Assembly (NCBI RefSeq): GCF_023072595.1
Contig: NZ_JALLGK010000004.1
Location: 124,001 to 188,000 of the forward strand
Length of the DNA: 64,000 nt
Reading direction: 5' to 3'
DNA from: Streptomyces sp. XM4193
Lineage (GTDB): Bacteria; Actinomycetota; Actinomycetes; Streptomycetales; Streptomycetaceae
In this document: one piece after another, positions 35,001 through 39,062 of the stretch
Layout of the letters: the number at the start of each line of letters is the position of its first letter
Position numbering within the stretch: the first letter of the stretch is position 1
The notes under the pieces: generated by a model
Told to the model about the DNA's origin: nothing
The model's database searches: none
The model's input: the letters and a program-made list of their open reading frames with translations, nothing else
Translations under genes and position numbers: made by a program

Positions 35001-37564
35001 ACCCGATCCGGCGCGGGGAGAGCCGGGACCGGATGCGCGGCGAACTGCTCTCGCTGGTGGAGCGGGAGGCGCCCGGTGCCACCCGGCCCGGCCACCCCTC
35101 GTACCTCGCCGGCGTCGCCACCCGCATCGCCGATCTGGCCTCGCCCGGCCAGCTGCGCGCACTGCCGGGCCGGGGCACCGTCAGCCTGTACTTCCGGCAC
35201 CACACCCGGCACGGGGCGCGGCTTGTGGAGGTGGCGCTCAGCGCCGCACCGCAGGCCCAGACCCCGGCACTGCGCCGGCTGCGGGGCCGCCCCGCCGGTG
35301 ACGGAACGGGACTGGAACAGGTCGGCGCACACAGCCCCAACACCCGTGCCGGAGCCCGACAGAGCGCCCGCGGCGTGCAGTTCACGGCGAACCTGATCAC
35401 CCGCTACCCCCGGCCCGGGCACCCCGTGCGCACCGACCGGACCGGCCCGGTGCTCTCCGCCTCGGCCACCCGCTCGGGCGCCACGAGGAACCAGGTCTCC
35501 GCGGACGACCGCTACTGGACCCGCACCCGCGCGGCCGCCGACTTCGACGACGTCCCCTATGTGCTCACCGCCACCGTGCGCTCCGAGCTGATCTGGGAGT
35601 GGCCGCCGGACCTGGTCGGCGGGCTGCTGGAGGAGGGCTGGATCACCCTCACCGGACGCGACGGCGGACCGCTCGCCGAACGGCTGGGCAGACTGCTGCA
35701 CGGCAGGCCCACCCGCACGGTCGAGGTACCGGCCTCGGTCGGGCTGCGCTTCGCCGGCTCGGAGACCGCCGCCCCGCATCGGCACGAACCGCCCCTCGCG
35801 CCGCGCACGAGCGAGACCGACCCGCGCGAACCGGTGCGCGCACCCCGCCCGTCCGGCGTGCAGCCGACCGGGGCGCGGCCCTTCGTGGACCGCTCCCGGC
35901 TGACGCCCACCGGCGACGTCCCCGTGCAGGGCTTCAACGCGTTCCACGAACTCGCCGACGCGCTGCGGGAGGTGGCGCCCGACACCGACGGGCTGCTGAG
36001 CCTGCCGGTCGACGCGCCGCCGGAGGCCATCGCGGTGCGGCTGGGCGAGCTGGTGCGCGCCGGGGACATCGGCGTCGGCACTCCGCGCACGGCTGCCGGG
36101 CTCACCCCGGCGATGCCCGGTGCGTGGGTGGAGGACGAGGCGGACACCGGACCGCGGCTGGAGGTCACCCTGCACAACCCGCGGCCCGTCACCAGCGCGG
36201 ACGACATCGCCGTCGACCGACTGCGCACCGTCTCGCACACCGCGAGCGGCTCCTCCTCGGCGGGGTCGGCGGTGGGGGTGAGCTACTCGTCCACCTTCAG
36301 CGGCAACGACGCGAACCTCCAACTGCTCGGTGTCACCGTTCCGTTCCTCACCCGGCAGCAGGTCACCCGGGGCGAGGGAAGCTCGGCCACCGGGGGCGGT
36401 TGGGACCGCGCCAAGCACGGCGACACCTCCGCACCCGCGTCCGGCGGAACGACCCGCAACCACGAGGTGCTGGTCGACACGGTGGTGCGGGTGAGCGGCC
36501 CGAACGGCACCCGGTACGTACTGGGCAGCGCCGTCACCAGGGTCTTCGACCGCGATCTGCTCGGCCACGGCGTCATCGGGCCGCGCAGCGCCTCGCGAGT
36601 CCACGATCTGCCGGCGCTGCTGCGCGACCAGCCCGACGCCGGCACGCGCGACTGGGCCACCCACCCCGTCAGCGAACTCCCCGCAGTCCTCGCACAGGCC
36701 ATGGGCGAGGGGCACGAGGGCGTCCAGCTCTGGCTCGATGTCGGTCAGGACCCCGAGGGGACGCGGCTGGCCCGCGCCCTCCACATCGGCGTGCGCACCG
36801 CGCAGGCGGCGGGGCGACCGGTGGAGCTGGTCACCCGCGGGACGACCGGCCTGAGGTTCTGGCCGTTCACCTCGCAGGGAGTGCTCGCCGACCACACGCC
36901 CGCCACGGCGGACACCTGGAACCGGCTGCGCGCGGCGATGGACACCGTCACCCGGACCGCCGCCGCCGAGGCGGACGCCACCGCCGGGGAGGCCCGGCTG
37001 GCGCCGCTGCGCGACCAGCTGGAGGCCGAACTCGCCGCCTCCCGGAACGCGTTCACCGAGGCAGCCGACGCGCACACCGTGGGGCAGACGGACCGCGCCG
37101 CGGCCGTCGGCGATCTGGACCGGCTCACCGGGCAGTTGACCGCCGCCGGCACCGTACGGGCCGACGCGGAGCGCATCGCCGCCGCCCTGCCCGTCGACGG
37201 CGCCGACGAAGCCACCACCGCCCCGGCGGAGTCGGCGGGCGAGGCGGTGCGCCGGGCGGTCGCGGAAGTGGACCGGCTGACCGGCGAGGTCACCGCCGCA
37301 CGGCAACGGGTGGAGGAGACCGAGCGGCGGGAGGCCGTCACAGCCGAGGCGCTGACCAGGGCGACACAGCACCGCGACCGGCTCGACCGCGAACACCGTT
37401 CGGTGCAGGAGGAGTTGGAGCAGGCCAGGCACGAGCAGCAGGACCAGCGCGCGGCCGGCGAACGCGCCTGGTCCACGATGCCCGGCATGGCCGGCGTACT
37501 GGCCGCCGACCGGTGCCGCGAGGGCGTCGGCGGGTCCCGCTACCCGCTGGACTCCCTGGCCTGA
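20060..37564 (+). CDS. Giant 5,834-residue WXG100-headed protein with three papain/transglutaminase-like domains
   Basis: Probable type VII effector. Residues 1-105 form a WXG100-like helical module (W59-T60-G61), then two hydrophobic segments (about 107-200). Residues 215-1217 are Pro/Gly/Ser/Thr-rich with several tandem repeats. Three units follow (about 1218-1935, 1944-2650, 2654-3315). Each has a helical LSRGFLLDAVN..L module, M-D/E-V-D motifs, and a Cys-His-Asp domain with triads C1576/H1622/D1640, C2286/H2332/D2350 and C2972/H3018/D3036 (motifs GNCxEHA, TDHVFxAIG, VVLDxWQ). Each unit ends in a PGYEVNDGGWVRLPDG module. The triad and order fit papain-fold cysteine protease, transglutaminase or glutamine-deamidase toxins. 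Residues ~3470-3625 look like a degenerate OTU-type fold, 3870-5600 are unassigned and beta-rich, and 5630-5800 are coiled coil. I count only six Cys. ATG 20060 follows AGGGAGAG. No obvious immunity gene lies next to it. Confidence 0.85.
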   Translation: MAADADSVLDTIKLDEIYALGNAWISLGDELHERRVAVDGHVESLGMTGPAGNAARLAWTGALAGNIDAAAETAWTVGQTIHRYADQLKEAADEYAKKLNAAMWADILGAILSAIFFYLGPMIGNLLSMVTRIIATLLPVIARVASAMGPITTTIAGLSGGAVIGAATGIGGNIALGAIGSGIAGTDYQIDWESVAWSAGIGGFVGGIAGGLYASPPARGLGGGPSSIPGSNVPKPPPTPKPGADISGTKGVGGDGINTPPVSRPSGDGPVVKPGGLGGDGAPVARPGSNGGGNGGIGGNVSVHDSRTTSSGPAGGERGGDIGAPQSGRPGNSQAAPPPAPMPAPGRGPGQGGPTPVAARPDGGGSPGGAPAGGNGRPGGGLGPDSVSRPGADGAPPAPGRRPGPDGVSPGPVSRPGDGGGVSPGPGSRPGPDGVAPGPVSRPGADGAAPGPGSRSGSDGVTPGPASRPGSDGVPPGTGGRPGPTPTGRGHDYPATHDNRSSGGSDSMPGPGRRLGGSQENPYGTPVSPPSRDGESRGGGGSDPMGGPGRRLGGSQENPYGTPTPGPPSRDGESRGGGGSDPMGGPGRRLGGSQENPYGTPKPGPPDRGGESKSGGSGGSDPMSGPGRRLGGPQENPYGTPKPGPPDRGGESKSGGSGGSDPMSGPGRRLGGPQENPYGTPVPAPPTRDGGTKQGGSLGSDPFQNEGRRLGGDQKDPYGTTGPRPERGPNRTGDGQGAPPARPSGPGHDRPATMGDLKDGNATGGPGGGGSDRPGGGLRSNQGNGTTTYVETPTSDGGRGPGGRPDSHSGTDTNRPSAPGGSPHGQGGSEHRAPDPGSSTAAPPGTGPSKNPPPATGKPPQTKAPAAPPTSGPDESRGGGGTTQPTRDTTSGPDRAHDGTQGRGGDRRASSGEDLPNTSGTRPTGSDTPVVGPGMSDGPGRTTGPDPSQSGQVPRSGQSGQSGQVPQSGQTGQTGQTGQTGQSGTSDRQQDGSVVGGGNRGLGQVGETASPPIGTPVQGPAQGENDTTAPPPATTPPAVTPPPGAPTVPPASAPTTPPPASGPPATATPGPAGPGSAAPPVNPPATQPTTQPTTPVAPPTGPTSESSLPGSSGAGTTRPTTSPTAADDTGRTQPPATAPPATVPPVTAPPASSSPPPASANSQQGTPSPTAERETPTSSSDRRPAAPTGTGTGSGTGQGTGTGQGTGTGTAGSGGHGREMEIEGPSSRPTPVAADLDGLSRGFLLDAVNNELNRLHQPPIGLDEALERYDQLPGWVRRTTPLRAQGEAMAQTIVDGKRTTLPGGSPTYTTEMEVETEAGPSTPQGRPGITAPPRSEDGMDVDTPERSTTPVARPEPGAGTSVPPRSEDGMDVDTPERSTTPVARPEPGAGTSVPPRSQDGMDVDTPERAATPVGGPGAGQGTSAPPRAVDGMEVDSPERSTTPVDRQDTEMQLDVPVPPPATGESAAAAGTGRTVWRGLEQNSMDVDQSVFNDVPRLDPQIQQRLFDVGREAIAETQQRISNGPANQVETLSRGGLGMLVALNRARGTAPLQPPRTHQERLGQMAATADIRCVGNCDEHASMVFSLLNRRTDLPEGVSFWNVRLARQENETGPVAQAPHTDHVFLAIGYPEYPRDIVVLDPWQRNPRPATAVEFNFPFLLNERAQPFDPRTDEHAVITPRSVHMPHDGVDYLEFGHRTVDAEQLRSQGVTRSEPVDPAAVRNQPGMYDLRFEPRFGGGSADHGVDPLEAQWPVGREVTLMEPRFGGVALPGLESGPAPAVQSTDEPVGEWTRVVLPVPDSVESSSSRLPGYEVNDGGWVRLPDGAELSPEGWRSFGDDFIHEPTGAYMRGDNGWIGRVANLDAVQDAWSVLDPHTSGFTAVPDGQGLRMVPTTDDRESVQVPFTRLTPEGTAIPVTGRGTVPAAAPAERPGAGAPTGGAGRTGEMEIEGPSRLPTPVAAELDPLSRGFLLDAVNGELDRLGAQPVGVERALEEYDALPGWIRRTRPLNARGEAIAQSIVTGGPLGLRGGMPREYDYYGGSYSGSRYSGVGGYTGGSHSGGSRSGGSRSGGSRSGGHRSSGSRSGSGYASGSRSSGSRSGGGYASGSRSGGSRSSGAYSGGGYSTYSGGGYSSYASGSRSGGSGSRTYVYTYPEEMEVESTSRRSRYEERMDVDSPRSSRAPSSSPYVGGRDSMEVDTSPRPAPAVPAPLTTQQRLVLIGQEVIAETRQRISYGAANQAASVAAHGVGMLEMLHRARNTAPLQDPRTMQEQLGQSAARADIRCLGNCGEHAAMAFSLLNRRTDLPPGVSIWHVGLNRVPGEPFPRSAAPYTDHVFVAIGFPERPREIVVLDAWQGDARPATAVEFNFPFLLNERLQPFDPSRDRQAFITPRADQFRPDGLDYLDFGHRTVDADELRNQMDQTGGQADRRFLGQQRGMYDMRFEPRYGAGGGSADHGVDPLEAQWPVGREVTLMEPRLGGVAVPDAETGPAPAVRLTESPVGEWTPVVLPVPDSVESSSSRLPGYEVNDGGWVRLPDGAELSPEGWRSFGDDFIHEPTGAYMRGDNGWIGRVANLDAVEDTWSVLDPLSTPFTAVPDGQGLRMVPVGTDRPSVQVPLTRLDSDGAPVPVTERTGAAAPAAERMGGRAAGGAGRTGEMEIGGPSTLPTPVAAELDPLSRGFLLDAVNGELDRLGAQPVGVERALEEYDALPGWIRRTRPLNARGEAIAQSILTGGPLGLRGGMPREYDYYGGSYSGSRYSGVGGYAGGSHSGGSRSGGSRSSGSRSGSGYASGSRSSGSRSGGGYASGSRSSGSRSGGYSSHASGSRSGGSGSRTYVYTYPEEMEVESTSRRSRYEERMEVDSPRSSRAPSSSPYVGGRDSMEVDTSPRPAPAVPAPLTTQQRLVLIGQEVIAETRQRISYGAANQAAAVSAHGVGMMEMLHRARNTPPLQDPRTMQEHLGQMAARADIRGVGNCDEHASMAFALLNRRTDLPPGVTIWRVGLKRVAGEPWPRAAAPHTDHVFVAIGYPERPREIVVLDAWQGGARPSTAVEFNFPFLLNGQFQPFDPTRDAQALITPRAEAFRPDGLDYLDFGHRTVDADELSNQMDQTGGHIDRGYLSRQPGMYDMRFQPRHGGGGSADHGVDPLEAQWSVGREVTLMEPRWGGVTVPDAETGPAPAVRLTDRPAGEWTPVALPVPESIESSSSRLPGYELNEAGWVRLPDGLELSPEGWRSFGDDFIHEPTGAYLRGDNGWIGRVANLDAVEETWSRLDPLSDPFTAVPDAQGLRMVPSAPDRPSVQIPLTRLDADGVPVRNWQQTQDRAPAPAQDPAAEERSSAPTPVQDPPRADDRPEANRPQEQATSTPPASTPPASAPSAPAPTVPAPPAPTPTPTASTPAASTSTSSTSAASTPAAETSGTPVPEAGGTPPAEPTETDTYRTEPSAIELSVLPPAEEAVNSPAPAPRSLETELAERELSPVYVLDQGDPAAHALIAVAPRESGQLVGHRWPASPEELRTAVADALANDLQRPAAERRLWPELDALTAPGSTGPLTAPAEQEQSVRGVRTGIGGSDGLLLAAAAPLLGVRLTVLASGDAPWTVGPQNGRPVALIHDANPGPYTGAWSATEPAETARTARPLDVSTPTEQTGFTWGGSSTSGTARPSAPSGPARSASATSGPATPAPARPSAARPASAGAEKSQPQVFFGLDPRPANEQPRPATPATPPVTEPVAPAVTEPVAPPATEPVAPPATEPVAPPATEPVAPPVAEAATPPVAEPVAPPVTEPVTESAPRTTETSTAVTETSTPALPTTETSTPAPIVAETPAPIVAETPAPVPPTTHTPAAAETRTPAPAGTAVNGSVAGTEPTTTGTTAARELSAYARRYGAQHDGSVGLVLVEPPGADVLDGLYRQIRERLGVTPGSEHEQRVDAQLRDLLSVSEIALHLPYLRSSGGHRITVTVGDHEHTVDIRFRLTDASPAARNESLAEFARAPRVERQAEGSQSESGSESSGTLRTVPVSWPAIYLGPAGPLRWFDGALTLNLTHHQLNQSVAVSEDLSTRTVQRVDELTHAVDYTGQWQLRIDGDPSPNAWGAEAGHGPVTVWFPEHRAFGDGTAAPGTVLPQPAGPDDSRLWGVDDVLEPGRLLGEVRADEEFAVLRGLGTESARALEEFLSERTLRGTAPMQRDGGVFSPVLYDGEGLAVGVLRLTARLSPGAATSQTPDRGSGLESWLSHGSAVDRSARLTSGVGLDGSGGPQFTPDTAADHPNAATRVGGGVMGKAGASFQTSDTLNTSSRASLMHALSTGRSHLVAPADVTYTLTLHRAGGGETRSTYGPYREGLRLRLPQRSTVLGEEPAPAERRQLPEQLENLQSIGVSAVPVAVRGTERMFGDAEEWLRAEGFLPAAETSRVPLDEARVRAQLANLRRFEQARSALGQAAAMPDAVEGGRSVWFQLPGLTAGTRRVELRLGATRDRTAPPGSAGAPPSVHERRLPDVEGVTFSSHAARGGRLHSHQLGVTAGGGGGPRWPLENGGWALDTTGDRVWGRRQIRSASAGSAAGTDQFNSTEGGTERFSVPARFTLDLFEGDAPEPVVRFGGTGTGSLSGANLPGTSGSTPGHVTLIVAHDRTVPPGEQITPSPARDLLRVPRTDGSALDDHRRLRLTDDRGRPQPGLVRLPDDANVDFFRASAAIREAFRALAAGTHPGHPDPGTFGQLAARAGEYVPGPVAAAGSGAAAYLAGSDAADRSAFATEAMDHQTRVADLIGRAHQIFNGGHVIEGLVFPGLGADQELSAEIQGYLHHPVHRGTFRGYGESDQTAADFAAHTHTVASTRDTGVSVGALQAPPETPQANPGGRIAANRRVDDTSERSASTSVTRVPVETGPHHLITTDATLLVTFRQGTRNVVGELLGLGSHGEVTVAIDLPRAVQFRLYESQLARYAPWFAGVPGIPRPMLPEPVVPLPDSFARTGSLGFGSARSVTQLDDPIRRGESRDRMRGELLSLVEREAPGATRPGHPSYLAGVATRIADLASPGQLRALPGRGTVSLYFRHHTRHGARLVEVALSAAPQAQTPALRRLRGRPAGDGTGLEQVGAHSPNTRAGARQSARGVQFTANLITRYPRPGHPVRTDRTGPVLSASATRSGATRNQVSADDRYWTRTRAAADFDDVPYVLTATVRSELIWEWPPDLVGGLLEEGWITLTGRDGGPLAERLGRLLHGRPTRTVEVPASVGLRFAGSETAAPHRHEPPLAPRTSETDPREPVRAPRPSGVQPTGARPFVDRSRLTPTGDVPVQGFNAFHELADALREVAPDTDGLLSLPVDAPPEAIAVRLGELVRAGDIGVGTPRTAAGLTPAMPGAWVEDEADTGPRLEVTLHNPRPVTSADDIAVDRLRTVSHTASGSSSAGSAVGVSYSSTFSGNDANLQLLGVTVPFLTRQQVTRGEGSSATGGGWDRAKHGDTSAPASGGTTRNHEVLVDTVVRVSGPNGTRYVLGSAVTRVFDRDLLGHGVIGPRSASRVHDLPALLRDQPDAGTRDWATHPVSELPAVLAQAMGEGHEGVQLWLDVGQDPEGTRLARALHIGVRTAQAAGRPVELVTRGTTGLRFWPFTSQGVLADHTPATADTWNRLRAAMDTVTRTAAAEADATAGEARLAPLRDQLEAELAASRNAFTEAADAHTVGQTDRAAAVGDLDRLTGQLTAAGTVRADAERIAAALPVDGADEATTAPAESAGEAVRRAVAEVDRLTGEVTAARQRVEETERREAVTAEALTRATQHRDRLDREHRSVQEELEQARHEQQDQRAAGERAWSTMPGMAGVLAADRCREGVGGSRYPLDSLA
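21600..22230 (+). repeat. Pro/Gly-rich repeat block in the giant gene, 120-bp units
   Basis: About six degenerate copies encode a unit centred on GPGRRLGGxQENPYGTP. Two adjacent copies (about 21861-21980 and 21981-22100) are almost identical at DNA level with a 120-bp period (40 residues), showing very recent expansion. Confidence 0.8.
22962..23005 (+). repeat. 9-bp tandem repeat encoding Gly-Gln-Thr
   Basis: CAGACAGGT units are repeated four to five times and encode GQTGQTGQTGQT within the disordered region of the giant protein. Confidence 0.7.
24064..24345 (+). repeat. 93-bp tandem repeats encoding GMDVDTPERSTTPVARPEPG units
   Basis: Three nearly exact copies (anchors GGTATGGA at 24071, 24164 and 24257) and a diverged fourth lie in unit 1 of the giant protein. 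The period is 93 bp, 31 residues. Each copy carries one M-D-V-D motif. Confidence 0.8.
25889..30000 (+). repeat. Tandem duplication of units 2 and 3 in the giant gene
   Basis: The sequence around 25941 recurs at 28071 (offset 2,130 bp, 710 codons) with long stretches of near identity. Across the Ser-Gly-Ser-Arg tract (26160-26500 versus 28300-28550) the offset falls to 2,058 bp, so unit 3 is 72 bp (24 residues) shorter there, without frame change. Unit 1 (from 23714) is an older, more diverged copy. Confidence 0.85.
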
Positions 37565-37594
37565 CGGACGACCCGCGCGCCGAACCGGTCGGCG

Positions 37595-37638
37595 GACGCG
37601 CCTGCCCCGGCGGAACTCCCCGCCGGGGCAGGCGCGTC
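37595..37638. terminator. Very strong terminator of the giant gene
   Basis: A perfect 19-bp stem pairs 37595-37613 with 37620-37638 around a 6-nt AACTCC loop, 30 bp after the stop. Confidence 0.85.
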
Positions 37639-37879
37639 GGTGTGGCTGGGTGTGTACGCGCGTGCCTGGCGGCGTTCCTGCCCGTGCCCTCGCTCGCGTC
37701 GGGCCGCGCCCGCATCAGTGTCGTGGACGTGACGTGACGTGCTGGGTCGTGCCCGACCGTGCCGTGCCCGGGCGCGGTGCTGCTCGGCGTGCGGTGTCGG
37801 CGCGGCGTCCGAGGACGTGGCGCGGTGGGAACGCCGCCCGTGCGTGCCGGTGCGGGGTTCGGTTGCCGCCCCAACAGCA

Positions 37880-37913
37880 CGGCCCCGCAGGGCCGTTGGG
37901 CCGTGCGGGGCCG
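37880..37913. terminator. Hairpin downstream of the ricin-B gene
   Basis: CGGCCCCGCA (37880-37889) pairs with 37904-37913. It lies about 70 bp beyond the stop of the minus-strand ricin-B gene. Confidence 0.5.
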
Positions 37914-37984
37914 ATGCCGCAGGTGCAGTGCAGTGCAGTGCGTGCAGCTGCAGCTGCAGCGCGGTGCGGGCAAGCGGGACGCGG

Positions 37985-38896
37985 TCAGCGCTGGATGCGC
38001 CAGGCGCTTTCCGGTCCGTTGGTGCAGCTCTGCAGGATCAACCGCCGGTCGTGGTGCCCCTCGGCGGCCTTGCCGACGCGCAGGCACTGGTGGTTGCTGG
38101 CGAAGTTCCGGATCTTGAAGGAGCCGTTGCCGGTGTCCTCGAACCACCAGAGCTGGTTGTCCTCTTCGATGCCGGGGTGGCAGTACGCCTGGCTGAGCGG
38201 TGTGCCGGGCGGCTGTGGGCCGCGGGTCGGCACGTCGAAGCACAGGTCGTCCTTGGTGTTGGCGATGATCGCCAGTGGCGCACCGCCGGGGCCCCGGTCC
38301 TCGTACTGGATACGGATGTCCCAGAGCTGGTTGTCCTTGCTCGTGCCGTTGCAGCGGTGCTGGTTGATGGACTTGCCGGTCTTGCCGGGCCCGTAGCCGG
38401 GGACATCGGCGCACAGACCGGTCGCGACGTTCTTCAGCAGCACCTTGGACCGCAGCTGCGGCCCCTTGGCCCGGTTGTCGCGCAGCGTGTCCGCCGCGCT
38501 GTCCTTCTCCGGGGTGGGCGTCGGGGGCGGCGGCGGTGGTTGCCTCGCGGCCTCCGCGTCGGCCTTCTTCTTCTCTTCCTCCTCCTTCTTCTTGCGTTCC
38601 TCCTCGCGCTTCTCCCGCTCCCGCTGCTCGGCGGCGTGGGACTCGGTGAGCTTCTTCTCGGCGGCCGCCTGCTCGGCGGCCACCTGCTGCTTCTTCTCCT
38701 CCTCGGCGTTCTGGTACGTGCGCCAGGCGCCGAGGCCCAGGGTGGCGCCGGCGGCGAGTGCCATGATGGCCACCGCGCCCGCGATCCTGGTGCCTACGCG
38801 GGACCGCTCGCCCGGCTGCTGGGCGCTTGTCGCCAGCGCGTCGACGAACCGCGCCCGCCGGCGCCGCTTCTCGTCGTCCTGCTCCGTCTCAGCCAA
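37985..38896 (-). CDS. One-pass membrane protein with coiled coil and C-terminal ricin-B lectin domain
   Basis: The 303-residue protein has a basic cytoplasmic N-terminus (KRRRRARF), one membrane helix (about 37-58, IAGAVAIMALAAGATLGLGAW), a Lys/Glu-rich coiled coil (about 65-115), a Pro hinge (PPPPPPTPTP) and a ricin-B-like beta-trefoil (about 145-303) with the repeated NQLW motif. Cys are paired as expected for an exported domain. The trefoil normally binds carbohydrate, so the protein may present a sugar-binding head outside the membrane on a rigid stalk. Its promoter region carries the same triple-GCTCA/TTGACTGC arrangement as the first WXG100 gene, implying it belongs to the type VII regulon. 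Confidence 0.85.
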   Translation of the reverse strand: MAETEQDDEKRRRRARFVDALATSAQQPGERSRVGTRIAGAVAIMALAAGATLGLGAWRTYQNAEEEKKQQVAAEQAAAEKKLTESHAAEQREREKREEERKKKEEEEKKKADAEAARQPPPPPPTPTPEKDSAADTLRDNRAKGPQLRSKVLLKNVATGLCADVPGYGPGKTGKSINQHRCNGTSKDNQLWDIRIQYEDRGPGGAPLAIIANTKDDLCFDVPTRGPQPPGTPLSQAYCHPGIEEDNQLWWFEDTGNGSFKIRNFASNHQCLRVGKAAEGHHDRRLILQSCTNGPESAWRIQR

Positions 38897-38963
38897 CGTC
38901 CGTTCCCAACTCGCAGGTGTTCAACAGTGGTTGCGCGGACCTCTCCGGACATTCCACACCCGG

Positions 38964-39037
38964 GCAGTCAACCATCGGACCTCCGCACCGTGCCGCTCCC
39001 GAGGGCGCGATGAGCGCGGAATGAGCACAAGGTGAGC
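38964..39037 (-). promoter_or_regulatory. Triple GCTCA boxes and TTGACTGC before the ricin-B gene
   Basis: Read on the minus strand, GCTCA occurs at 39037-39033, 39026-39022 and 39015-39011, an exact 11-bp period, and TTGACTGC runs from 38971 to 38964, starting 44 nt after the start of the third box. The arrangement and distances equal those at 8230-8303. The ricin-B ATG is 75 nt downstream of the TTGACTGC start. Confidence 0.7.
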
Positions 39038-39062
39038 AGTGCCCGCGGGACTGTTTCCGTGC

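Larger units (their letters stand above)
37565..37984. other. Intergenic region between the giant gene and the ricin-B gene
   Basis: This 420-bp gap lies between convergent genes. It holds the 19-bp terminator stem at 37595-37638, a second hairpin at 37880-37913 and a TGCAG simple repeat at about 37922-37965. No immunity-like gene for the giant protein is visible. Confidence 0.55.

Noticed and set aside
33395-37432. 1,345-codon minus-strand frame opposite the end of the giant gene
   Set aside because: Same antisense effect; Gly/Arg/Ala-rich product without domains, and it lies fully inside a supported gene.
37565-37984. An immunity gene for the giant protein
   Set aside because: Short frames in this gap have no RBS and are broken by two hairpins and a TGCAG simple repeat; none resembles a known immunity family.
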